DNA of 64,000 nt. Source: Rhodocollybia butyracea. Its lineage: Eukaryota; Basidiomycota; Agaricomycetes; Agaricales; Omphalotaceae. The translations under genes and the position numbers were made by a program. The stretch covers positions 124,001 to 188,000 of the forward strand of contig JADNRY010000065.1 of the NCBI GenBank assembly GCA_015501585.1, written 5' to 3'. Numbering within the stretch: the first letter of the stretch is position 1; the number at the start of each line of letters is the position of its first letter. The notes under the pieces were generated by a model. It did not search any database. It was not told the origin of the DNA and was given only the letters and a program-made list of their open reading frames with translations. Below are positions 46,801-57,672 of the stretch, piece after piece.

Positions 46801-47206
46801 AAGAAAGAATTAAACGCGCTGAAGATACACAAACGGAACGTAGACCATACGGAACTGGACGGCCTTGAGAATGACAGGCTTTAGAGGCTCCGAAAAACGC
46901 GAATGCAACGTCTCTGCTTCGGCACGTTCACTTGATATCGCTTGGAAATAGTCAAGGCCACTCTTTCCAGTTACTTCACACTGGAATTGCTTGAGGCGAT
47001 AAAAGGACATGCGTGCGGCGTAAGCCCTTGAGACAATGAGCTGTGTTGCATGAACATAGGGGGGACATAACTTACTCGTATGTCTCAAAGATTTCGCCAG
47101 TTTGCTCAAGATAAAAGACATCTTTATTTGGATCAGACTTGAGGGCTCTTAGAAGTTGTTCTGAGGGCTGAGTGAGGACAACACGCTTGCGACGACAAGT
47201 CGGCAT
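43838..47206 (-). CDS. Itc1/ACF1-type ISWI chromatin-remodelling subunit (WAC-DDT-WHIM)
   Basis: Twelve exons: 47206-47076, 47026-46851, 46795-46721, 46669-46642, 46591-46271, 46220-45952, 45905-45626, 45572-45230, 45177-44835, 44780-44189, 44130-44017 and 43963-43838. They encode about 932 residues if one base is restored at 45063-45066. The WAC domain lies at the N-terminus (PTCRRKRVVLTQPSEQLLRA, DKDVF-type FYLEQTGEIFETYE). Middle part: KKKKKPIRYPTEDLDVRL, then the DDT domain FNHHPGTFEAFLMTWNFLVV and PLHLSPFTLDEFEHAV. WHIM motifs: ERYSKLPVQDRIAILGFMVN and KDRFYNRIWWFDG. These domains identify the large partner of ISWI ATPases (yeast Itc1, animal ACF1/BAZ1), which sets nucleosome spacing. 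The frame break lies in a linker; a 32-nt intron is an alternative explanation. Confidence 0.87.
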
Positions 47207-48981
47207 CTTTAAGTTTAAAAGCCTTGAATAAATAGGGAAATCTGAGGCGTAGTATGGCGAGAGTTAGGTTATGAGGGGGCTGGGGGCGATATAGTGAACC
47301 AGCGGTAGGAGGAAAGGTCGGGAGTTTCGGGAACGATGAGGGGATAAAGCAAAACAGATGGGAAGGGAAAACTCTGTACACATCACGCCTTGCTCCCGGC
47401 AGATACCCTCGAGTCTGGCCATGGGCGCTTTCCTCCGATTGTGTTAGTTTTTTTTACTTATGGTTTTCTTTCCTTTTTTTTTATCCTTCTTCTCTTTTTC
47501 CTCATCTTCTTTACCTCTCGCTGATCTCGCCACTTGCTTTTTGCTGTGTTGCCATGTAATTTACACCCAAAAGTAGGAGAACGCGAGAGTACAAGTATAA
47601 ATCCCAAATGAGCGCCAATAATTGCATTTTTATTTGGCTAAAACAACTTTTCTCTCTTTCAATCTCTTTCAATCTTTTACGGGGTTCGCTGTTTGCTGGC
47701 TTGCTGTCGTGGCAGATTCGGAGTCTTCAGCCTTACCCCGACGTCAGGCGAGTCATCCGTGTTAACCGCAACCCATTATCACGTGCTTATGATGAGCAAT
47801 CAGTCGCGCTGCCCCCAAACTTGACCCAGCTTCTCAATTTACGTGTTTTCTCTGTGGAGAAAGGTGGGTTCAAACTCCAGTTTCAACACAAGCTAAACTC
47901 AACGTGTCATGGGATCTCAAGATCTCAATAGCGAACTCTCATCTCGTATACGGTTCCAAATCCTCATTCACAATTACATGAGAAAGTTCAAGGTCAAGGT
48001 CAATCATCAGGCAATCAGCTAAAATTCTGCAGGAGTCTGCCTGCAAGGAACCCATTCATGCTCCAAAACTCAAAAGTGCCTTCATCATTCCTCTGTCGAA
48101 TTTCTTAATGATAATTATGACAGGCAGCTGGACTCAAGTCGTGCCAGTTCTTTCAGTTACCCCTATGTAGTACTTTTTTCAATTTACGTCGTGCGCGATT
48201 TTGGCGTCTCCTGACCACTAGTACTCGATAAAATCCATAGTCGATGTCAGATACTTAACCAAGACTTGATACCAAATTCGTCACTCTTAGTGTTCCACAA
48301 CCGAACATTGGTGAGCAGTTCCATTATCCATACCTCCTAGCATGTGTGAAGTATCTTATTGAGGTGTTTATCGCCCCGAATCGCGCCTTGTCCTCCTTGA
48401 CTTCCATTACTTGACTTCCATTAAACATGTCAGGTTCCCCAGGGCTGCTCCACTATCAAGGGTCTGGTACCCAATCTGAGTTGCTTATCCAGTTTCCATC
48501 TTCGTCAAGGTGCTCTTCCAGTCAGACCATTTTCAGCTTTTCACCAGCGAGACCCGGACCTCGGAAATCTTCCTAGTCTCGGGACCATCGTATGCTGGGC
48601 ACAGTGGTCAACGGTGCCGAGAAATTTCAGAAACGAATTAGGGATTTCGAGATTCCAATGAACAATTGTACTGGAGATTGGTTCTTTCAGTTATTCAGGA
48701 CATTCCGTCATACTATATTGTCAGATTCTTGAGCGGAGAACATTCACTGCCTTCTGAAATTTTTACAATGAACTTGGCAAGATGACAGAGCCACTTTAAA
48801 TCAAAATTTAAATCCAGATTCGTTGTCCCAGTTCTGTCTAGGCCAAGATACGCAAAGTTTTTCGTAAAAGGTTTAATCGCGGCGTTTAGATGTCGTTAAT
48901 CTCCGCAGAAATTAGTGCCATATATGTTCAATAGATAGAGCGAAAAGTAACCTTGCGCCTCTCATTTGACTAGATCACCTT
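47207..48981. other. 1.8 kb without a recognisable gene
   Basis: It lies between the Itc1-type start and the acyl-CoA synthetase stop, both on the minus strand. The first 400 bases are the likely promoter (T-rich on the plus strand near 47450-47530). The longest open frame (about 108 codons at 47608-47931, plus) has no recognisable motif and no splice-extended continuation. No repeat or tRNA was seen. Confidence 0.45.
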
Positions 48982-51677
48982 TTACAACTTTGCCACTACC
49001 TTTCGCAGTTCAGTCTTCAAGATCTTTCCAGTAGAGGTTTTCTGCATAGTGAGTACCTGAGTACCAGGATTAGCCCGATGAATTTGAACAAGACTTACGG
49101 GTAGTTCTGTGACCACTTCCACCCACTCAGGACATGCAAAACCCGGAAGTCTTTTTCGAGCGTGCACCTTGAGATCTTTGGCGAAGTCTTCGTGTCGACC
49201 TTTCCATTTGGAGGCATGCTGAGGGTGCAAAGTAACAAATGCCATGGGACGCTCTCCCCATTTCTCGTGTTCACGAGCGATGACAGAGACTTCCAGAACA
49301 TGGGGATGTGAAGCAAGTTCTGTAAAACTAGATGAGATCGCGCGATCAATAGAAACAACAACGATCACCCTGTTCTATAGCCAAACTCGACGCGTTCTGT
49401 AGTAGGAACACACTGAGAATACATCGAACACGAGCCTGGCAGAAATTAAGTCATACCTCCCCTACAGGTTTGGCAATATTCAGGCAACTTGTTAGGGTTA
49501 GTAGTATCAACTCAAAGCAAGGGACTTACCACCTGAAATAATAATGTCCTTGGATCTATCCATAATCGCGACAGAACCATCAGGATACATAACTGCCAGG
49601 TCACCAGATCCGAAATATCCTCCGCGAAATGCTTTCTTGGTAGCTTCTTGATCATTAAAATACTACCCGATGAGTGAAAGTCAGTGATCAGTGTATCAAG
49701 AGGAGGACATGGGAAACCAACCTCTTTCATGACGATATTGCCTCTTGTGACAATTTCACCCATCGTCTTCCCGTCCTTCGGGACGTCTATGAGTTCTCCA
49801 CTCAGGCCTTCGGTGTCTTGGGGTCGATAAACGACTCGCGTCTCAGAAGCCGTGGCAAACGAATGCCCTTGACGAGCCATAAGTTTGGTGCGCTCCTCTA
49901 ACGAAATCGAAGACCATGAGTCTTGAGGGTAACTTCTCGTAAATGGTCCGTATGTCTGTTGATTTGTTCAGAAAGGGCAATGTCACTTTTCGTAGATCAA
50001 AAATCTTACCTCCGTCAAACCGTAAACATGAATCGGAGTGATACCGATTTTCTCTAGCGAGCCTATGAGGTGAGCAGTGGGCGCGGCGCCTGATGATTTG
50101 GAAATTAGTAATTTCTAATAGCTTCAACACCTAGACGAGATTTGATTCGAATGGGTACCTGCAATATATGCTTTGATTACTTGCGGAGGACACCTTGCAC
50201 TAGGATCATTCACAATCCCAATCTGTACAGTTGGAGCCCCACAGTAGTGTGTAATCCCAGAGTTCAAGAAGTGCTTCCAGATTAAAGGGTAATCAACACT
50301 ACGCATTGTAATCTAGAAAGTGAACACTCAGTTCAGGTCCCAAAGGCCTCTCTCGTTATACGTACTTGAGTAGTAAATGCGAAAGTATTGGCCCAAGGAA
50401 ACGTCCATCCGGCTGCGTGAAACATGGGCAGGATCCTTAGTGCCCATTAGTCAAGATACTTATCAGGTACGTTCGACATACCAAAGATAAGTCGATCCTC
50501 GGTTCATCTGCCCTTCGTATGCGTTCGCTATTGCAGCCAGATAGGTTCCTGCAACAACTTAGGACCGATGATGCCAAGAAACTAGCTATACACACCTCGT
50601 AGCGTGGTTAAAACGCCCTAATTGCATAAGAACTTAAACATGAGCTAAGATCGATAAGTAGATACCTTGGGCTATCGAGAATTGTTCAGCGTCTCGTTCG
50701 GCAGAGCTCAGATTCTCGCACTCACCCTTCCAGTGGTTCCGGAGCTGTTTTTTTGTCAGCTTATAGCTTTCACTATACAAGAATTAACCCACGTATAACA
50801 CAAAAAAGCTGGGGCGTTCTCGTCAGCCTCCATCTCTAGTCCCAACCAGCCTTTCTCGGCACCGAACCGTCTCCCTTCGCTGAGAAACTGTTCGTATGGA
50901 TCATCGCTTTTACCAGTGTCGTTGGATATGACAAAAGGAATGTTAGTCCCTTTGATAAGGTGAGCATACTCAGAGTCTACGAGGATAAGTTTAGAGCCAC
51001 TGTGCTCTGAAAGACATCGTGAGTGTTGAGCAGGAACATTCAAACTGAAAGAATGTCAACCTAGAATGTAGGCTACTTCTTGATGAGTGAGACGGGTGTT
51101 GATTGCTGTAGCGATAACTCTGGCAGCTGGGGCAGCTTGAAGTGCATCTTTTCCAACTGAATCAAAATGTGAAGTCCAAGAGAACCGAAGATATGTACGA
51201 ACCGGCCATCATTGGTCTAAATGGGATCATGAGAACAATCAACAAATTCACGCCCAGAAAATACGTACACATTGGGAGCTATCACAGCAATTCGATCCCC
51301 AGTTCGAAGCCCTGCTTTTAGAAGCGCATAGGCTAAGTTCAGAACCCGCTGCGCCCTTTGCGCCTCATAGGTGAAATGTCCATGCTGTTACATCATTTGA
51401 AGACGAACCACACAGAGTATGTATAGAAAGCTGGTGAATTCACATCAGGATGCGCTATGGCCAGTTTGTTAGGGTATATCAGAGCAGCTCTTAGCAGGAA
51501 ATCCAGTGGATTCTGCGAATCAGAAGTTAGCTTCGTGAAAGGTCAACTTGGTTTAAAACTTGCCAACGGATGATAGTGAACAGGAAGATTACTGGTAGGA
51601 AGCTTCAGCTTAAGTGCATTATTCGGAGGCGGTATGCTTTCTGAAGTTGGCTTGAAAGCTTTGAGCGCAGTGAACAT
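48982..51677 (-). CDS. acyl-CoA synthetase (AMP-binding family), peroxisomal PTS1
   Basis: About 19 exons encode about 576 residues. The start is ATG at 51677; the first exon is 51677-51564 and the last coding base is 48982. Motifs in order: NPLDFLLRAALIYPNKLAIA, GDRIAVIAPNVPMMA, AFLCYTSGTTGRPKGVLTT (P-loop of adenylate-forming enzymes), ILPMFHAAGWTFPW, HVYGLTETYGP (A5), GYFGSGDLAVMYPDG with RSKDIIISGGENASS (A7-A8), and KTSTGKILKTELRK (A10 catalytic Lys). The C-terminus AKL fits a PTS1 peroxisomal signal. These enzymes make acyl-CoA from a carboxylate and ATP; medium-chain or aromatic acids are possible. The structure is extreme: the TSGTTGRPKGV signature is spread over exons of 19, 6 and 22 nt, a 5-nt exon supplies GE, a 14-nt exon supplies PMMA, and the first intron starts with GC. 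Confidence 0.88.
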
Positions 51678-51881
51678 CGTGGTACAAGGTAATTTACTAA
51701 TACTTTTAATGAGGCCAATTTCAATTACCCCACTTTCCCGTCCCGGGGTACCGATCATCTTATCTTATCATTGTTGATTTACATAAAAGCTAACCAAATC
51801 GATTTCTCTTCTTTCTAAGTTTCTTTAATACCCCCATCACTATTCTACACATTCCAGGCTGGTTCTTGGTAAATCACAACT
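51678..51881. promoter_or_regulatory. divergent promoter acyl-CoA synthetase / secreted lyase, 204 bp
   Basis: It is the shared upstream region of two metabolic genes. The tract near 51800-51830 is T/C-rich on the plus strand before the lyase start. Confidence 0.4.
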
Positions 51882-54212
51882 ATGCTCTCACTCTTTACAG
51901 CTTGTGTTCTTCTCGCTGTTGATAAAGCGTTGGGTGTGCCCTCCTTTTCTTCATATTCTTAGTTCCGAATCCTACTAACACTGGACATCAGCTGATCCGA
52001 CCGACTTTGTGCATCCCGCCTATGTTATCCAACACGCCCGAGACCAAGACTACTCCACTAGCTCGGCAAAGGCGAGCATCGTACATAATGCTCAGGTCGC
52101 GGCCAACAAGGGTCCATGGAGTGAGTTTCCATTCACTCGCCTGAACGTCACTTGTATATGCGCTCATTGTAGCGTTCAGGTATCATCAATTCTAATGGTG
52201 TTACCGCACCAAGTGGTGATAAACACGACTACCTGAGCTGGGCTCCATAGTAGGTCGTTTCTCGCCATATATTCTCAAACTTAATGCCAACATGCTTCAA
52301 GTCACTGGCCGAATTGCAACTGGTGTACCTCTGGAAGTAATCACCTTGTCCATTCTGGAGACAGCGGAAATGACACTGACCCTCAGCCGGATGAACCGTC
52401 ACCGCCTGACGACCTTGGTCCAGCTGAAGATACTGACGGCGAGACGTATTACTTACGAGCACGTTCCGTGCATGACGATGTCTTGCTTATTACCTCCCGA
52501 CACAATCGCTTTCGTCGTGTGCGCAGATCTGTGCCTCCTGCCGACAGTTCCTCTTCTTCCGATGTTTTGTCAACACCAACTTCAACTATACCACCTGCAT
52601 CTGAATCAATCATTGCCGAGTTTCCTCTTCCTCAAGCGCCACTGGGTTCTGTCCCTCTTCTTACTAGCTCTCTACCTACTCCTTCGTCGCATACAACAAG
52701 TACACACTTTGCTGGATCATCGACAGCACCTCAAGCTGCTGCCAAGACGAAGAAAGCTTCTTGTACACCGTCACCGACCACTTCTATGGCACCTTCGGCG
52801 AGTAAGTAAAAGGCTATAATACTATCTAGCCTGGCTCATGTCCGTACGTTTAGCCTGGACAACTTGTCCCTACGTGGCTCGCGATGGTAAGTTCTTTGCC
52901 TTTCTTAAGCTTTGATATGACTTAGAATTACATTTAGGAAAAGTAAATCCTGATGTACGCACTTTGGTTGGCGCTGGATCTATCAACAAGGGATGCGATG
53001 GCTTCTTCAGCAATGCCCTAGCATTCACCTTTACTGGTCAACCCAAGTATTGCGAAGCAGCTCACAATATTCTGAATACACTGTTCTTGGCCGAAGATAC
53101 TGGAATGAACTCGAATGTCAAATTTGGTCAAGTAGTGAGGGGCCCTGGCAAGGACGAAGGAACATTTACAGGACCACTTGATTTGAGAGGCCTGGTAAAA
53201 ATCATCAACGGGGTTCTAATCTTCGAGGCGTCGGACAACCAATGCTGGACGCCGGATGATGCACAGGAAATACGGACTTGGGTCACTAAGTATCTCGATT
53301 GGTTACAAACTAGCCTGATTGGAAAGGTAGGACTTGCTCAACTCTGATTAAATTGTCACTAATTTATTGCTTGCGCTCTAGAAAGCCCGCTCGAGACCCA
53401 AGTACGAAAACGTTTTCTTGTTCTCCTCTTCTCGTTATTCAATCATCTTTCCAGTAACCACGGAACTTTCTATTGTCTTGTCGTAGCTTTATCGCAAATC
53501 CTCCTTGGAAATTCACAAGATGCTCTGTATACTTTGGACGAATTCTTCGACAAAACGTTTCAAGAACAGATTGCAAAATCGGGGGAGCAGCCATTTGAAG
53601 GTGTCCGCACGCGGCCGCTTCACTATCGTTGTTTCAATCTAGTGAGCGTTATGTACTTCCATCTCGCCCCCATCTCGAAATTAACGATTATTTAGGAGGC
53701 TTTGATTGCGTTGGCGAAGATTGGTGATTACCTCGGGAAGAATTACTGGACGAGAGAAACCAAATACGGGTACGCCTGTCAAGCTCGGTTTCTTGTGACG
53801 ACCGAGAACTGATTCGATGGACAGAGGTACGATCGAGAAGGCGATTAACTTTGCAATGACTGTAGATCCAGGGAATGAGAACGTTTCGGAACTCGTACCG
53901 CATGTTACTGCTGGGATGGCTGCTTATGGACCATCTGAAGCCTACGACAAATTTCTAAGCAGGCAGAACTACCAAGACCGACCTTCCTGGTTCTACGACC
54001 AATCTTCTGCGTTGACTAACGCTCCTACATCCCAAACCAAGAGGTCGACCGTTGTATGGGCTCGTGAGGACGGTGGAGTAGCTGGCGCGATTAAACCTAA
54101 ATGTCCAGATATCTTCCAAACATCTGAGAAGGTGGAGATTGATAATGGTATCTACTGTACTTGTGAGCAGTTGCTGCCTCTGTACGAGACACAAACAGCG
54201 GTATTAGCGTAA
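51882..54212 (+). CDS. secreted alginate-lyase-fold polysaccharide lyase
   Basis: Ten exons (51882-51933, 51992-52120, 52180-52249, 52302-52801, 52854-52886, 52938-53326, 53382-53401, 53455-53641, 53696-53769, 53825-54212) give 613 residues. A signal peptide (MLSLFTACVLLAVDKALA) precedes ADPTDFVHPAYV. Then come APSGDKHDYLSWAPYHWPNC, a Ser/Pro/Thr-rich linker (about 52450-52800), FGQVVRGPGKDEGTFTGPLD, the catalytic NNHGTFY across exons 7-8, RPLHYRCFNLEALIALAKIG and YGGTIEKAINFAM. NNHG(T)xY is the alginate-lyase (alpha/alpha-toroid) hallmark shared by families such as PL5 and PL38. In fungi, members probably cleave glucuronan-type polymers rather than alginate; that is inference. The linker splits the N-terminal part from the toroid core. 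Confidence 0.85.
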
Positions 54213-54347
54213 TACTTGGTGGAATACATTTTTGGACAAAAAAGGCAATGCCGCAAACAAAGCTCCATGAAGCCGTGTGAATTGCGCCGGCTGTGAACTC
54301 ATTACCGCTCTTCCACTTTATCTTTCTTGTAATTTCTTCTATTTTCC

Positions 54348-55356
54348 ATGGCCGAAGCTGCTTCTGGTTCAACAGATAAGTCTGTCCAAGTTAAACTTGT
54401 TCTCTTAGGTTCGAAAAAAGTTTCATGCCCAAAGATGCTGCAGCGCAGTATCTCCCATAGTAACGACAACTAACTTTCATATTATGCAGGTGAAGCTGCT
54501 GTTGGAAAGTCCTCAGTAGTGCTTCGATTTGTATGTTTTAGAATATATACAAGACCCTTCCGATATGCTAATGATATATAGGTGTCGGATGAATTCCAAG
54601 CCAACAAAGAGCCTACAATTGGTGCTGCTTTTCTGACACAGAAATGCCGGCTTGAAGACCGAGTGCTGCGCTATGAGATCTGGGATACTGCTGGACAGGA
54701 GCGATTTCACTCATTAGCCGTGCGCCTTTTACGTTCTACAGCATGTCATTTGTCTGACCTCGCGCTTTCTAGCCTATGTATTATCGAAATGCTCAAGCTG
54801 CAGTCGTTGTTTATGATATCACAAAGGCATCCAGTCTAGAAAAGGCCAAGTCATGGGTTAAAGAGCTGCAGCGACAGGCAAATCCCAACATTGTTATTGC
54901 TCTTGCTGGCAACAAGCTTGATTTGGTCCAATCTTCCTCTTCGTCCTCAGGGACGCCTTTGTCCGAATCTTCCGAAGACGAGGCCGACGATGCTACAGCT
55001 ACACCGGGAGAGACTCCATCTTCGTCTAGTGGGGAACCGGAGAGTTTGAGACAGGTGCCGAGAGAGGAGGCACAGGCTTATGCCACTGAGGCTGGTTTAC
55101 TGTTTTTTGAGACGAGTGCCAAGACAGGAGAGGGAGTCGTCGAAATATTCACGGAAATCGGTGAGTTTGGAACAATTATGACAATCCTTGGATTTACTCG
55201 TTTGTAGCCAAGAAGATCCCCATCGAACACATCTTGGCGGCTACAAGAGGTAGCGTTGGCCGTCCGGGTGCTGCAGGTCGCGCAGGTGGTGCACAAGAGG
55301 GCGCCGTAAACTTGGAGGAGAATGCCAATAAACCCAAAGATGCCTGCAACTGTTAA
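54348..55356 (+). CDS. Rab5-type small GTPase (Ypt5/Vps21) with acidic insertion
   Basis: Exons 54348-54408, 54490-54530, 54582-54719, 54773-55160 and 55208-55356 give 258 residues. GTPase motifs: [14 protein letters not shown] (P-loop), TIGAAFLTQ (switch I), [20 protein letters not shown] (switch II, Rab5-like), GNKLDL and [10 protein letters not shown]. The C-terminus CNC is a double-Cys prenylation site. Rab5 GTPases control early endosome fusion. Between GNKLDLV and [12 protein letters not shown] there is an insertion of about 45 residues rich in Ser, Glu, Asp and Thr, absent from animal and yeast Rab5. It lengthens the protein from about 210-220 residues. I believe related fungi share it, but did not check. 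Confidence 0.93.
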
Positions 55357-55543
55357 AGCTGATTTCCTGCCTATTTTGATTACATGTTTTATGGATGTCC
55401 TTTCTCTCCTTACTCTTATTCGGATGTAATGTAATGAGCTCTTATAAGTATTAAAGACAGGATTCATTACACCCAGGTTTTATCAATTTACGCCATACAC
55501 AATATACTTCATTTAGTTTTTCTGCATATTCTACTTCTCTGTT

Positions 55544-57507
55544 CTAGTCCATGTAAGGAGGTGGCCGTGTAACATGATTATCAGGAACGAGATATGGAGG
55601 CGGTGCGTGTCCATGAGTGGCCAGGTTTTCTGGAGGTGCTGGTGATGGTGTATGTAGACCGGAAACTTCAATAGGGGGAGATCTCTGACGTGGTTGTTGA
55701 TCTGGAGACCTAAAATCGGAATCAATGGATGGAGGAGGATCTGAAGGATCATCCAGTGCGGGAGGAGGAGGAGGTGGAGGTTCTGAAGCATCATTTTCAC
55801 GCTGTGCTTGAGCTGTTAGAACGAGGCCCAAAGCCTCAATTGCTCGTTCCGGTTGAGTCATATCAGCTAACTGAGTCACGTCTGTATCTCTGCTGGCCAT
55901 CTCCAATGTGGGTGGTGGTGTAGATGATCGTTGCATATCGTCTGAATGACCATCAAAGACCTGCGATGCGTTGAAACCAAATAGAGTCCCTTCGCCATCG
56001 ACAACTTGCATCGTTTGGGGTAGAAAAGTCTGATCGGAGTCTGGAGGAATGATGATCTCACTCTCAGATTCTAAAAATGTGGGTAGGCGGGCAGAGGTAG
56101 AGGCTTCTGCAGCCGAGGAGAAGAAAGGTGGAGGTGCATCTCTCTCTTCAAAGGGAGGAGGAGCACCATGAGGAAGACCACTTGGTCCTGCTTCTCCCTC
56201 TGAATAATGAGGTGCGAAGTCATCTTCGTACCGATTTGTTTGGACAGGAGGACGGTCATGTTTCTTCTGGTACGCTTCATCTGTGGAAATCCCGACTTCC
56301 GGGAGAGAAGCAGATGGAGGAAGAAGTTTGATAGGTATGCTGATGGTAGAGATGCGTTCCGTTCGACTGTCTACATTGACAAACGAAACATGAACATTGA
56401 TCTGGAAGGTAACCGAGTGAAGAAGAGTGAATTGGGTGATGGAAGCGTATTCCGTATCGCCATCAAGTTGCTCATACTCCGGTCTAGGCAGATTCGAGAT
56501 GTTGTTGGTAGGAGACGAAAATGGAGAGGCTTGATGCATGATGAAGCGCAACTTTACCGGAAGAGAAGAATGGAAACGGCACGATGCACCAGAACGTGCC
56601 AGTACTGAGCGGAAAGTGCAATCTGGCAACGGGGAAATGGGTGATTTGGACGAATATGAAAACTTTTCGGGAGCCGGCGGCAGAGCAACACTGGTACTAT
56701 CTATCACAGCGCTATGAGTTGCGACAACATCCTCATTGTCTCGTTTAACTGTTACAGTCTGCACAACTTCCGTTTTGACGTTTCGCAAACGAAGACGATC
56801 CTCTACAACGATTTGCCGTGGTGGCGAAGGAATGGTGATATAGACCGGAATAGGCTCTCCAACCTGATATATCACTCGCGGAACTTGTACATGAACTGAT
56901 ACGGGCTGTTCCAGAGAGTATGTTTCTGGAGATATTGGCACGTAGTACAGATGAGACATGAATCGTTTAGTGTGGATATTGAGGCTTTTTGAGAGCACTG
57001 GAAGATCAGCGTCCACTGGATGAACGGTTGCGGTTAAGATATGGTGAAAGCGACGAGTGGGGTGTAATTATCGATTGAGGGGCATCCGGCATCAAGGGAA
57101 TAGCAAAGAGCAGCGACGAAGGCAACGTAGTCACTGAGGGATTCGCTGACCGCGACCATAAGACAACTTCAGACATTCCAAGCTCGATTTCTTTGGAATA
57201 AGCCGTTTCTATCGTCTTCAAGTTCACTGTTCTGTAAGCCAAGGTGAACTTGATGTACACCAGATAGTTACAAGACTTACACCTTGTCCCAAGCTTCAGA
57301 GACAGCGCCTTTGATTTGAAGCTCGCCTTCAATGGCCGCCCGTTCATCTGCTGCACCCAAGAAACCCTTTTGGAAGTTTACTGTGTCCACCGTAGGTACA
57401 ATCAGTAGCTGAGGCTGACTGGGCCCTGCCGAAGACTCAGTCGTTTCTGAAGAGGTATCATCTGGATCCTGCTGCGAATAAGTTGGGGGTGGAAGCTGTT
57501 CAGACAT
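55544..57507 (-). CDS. arrestin-like protein, one frameshift
   Basis: Exons 57507-57281 and 57231-55544 give about 637 residues if one surplus base near 57044-57045 is removed. The N-terminus MSEQLPPPTYSQQ is Pro-rich. The arrestin-like beta sandwich follows: VNFQKGFLGAADERAAIEGE, IELGMSEVVLWSRSANPS, SLLFAIPLMPDAP, then across the break LTATVHPVDADLPVLSK, VHVQVPRVIYQVGEPIPVYI and RLRNVKTEVVQTVTVKR. The C-terminus is Pro-rich with PPxY-like ends (HAPPPYLV, RPPPYMD), typical of alpha-arrestins that recruit Rsp5/Nedd4 ubiquitin ligases to membrane transporters. Without the correction the first part would end at 57006. The surplus base is a CC where one C keeps frame; no splice alternative fits. 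Confidence 0.78.
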
Positions 57508-57672
57508 ATTTCGCAGAGGTTGTAGACGCTGTATTCATCGCAAGTTAAATAACAAATCGCCCGCACAGCTGTTTCCCAAACAGGTCATCGACTCATCAAA
57601 AGTACGTGATACAAATTGGTAGGATACAGAAGGAAGCAGAAGAGAAAGATAGTTGTCAAAGGCTGTTCACAT

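Noticed and set aside
47608..47931. Open frame of about 108 codons on the plus strand in the 47.2-49 kb gap
   Set aside because: No motif, no splice continuation, composition like non-coding DNA; not convincing as a gene.
57006..57016. Two separate arrestin-like genes, split near 57010
   Set aside because: The halves are adjacent parts of one arrestin fold in neighbouring frames without promoter space; a one-base lesion is simpler.
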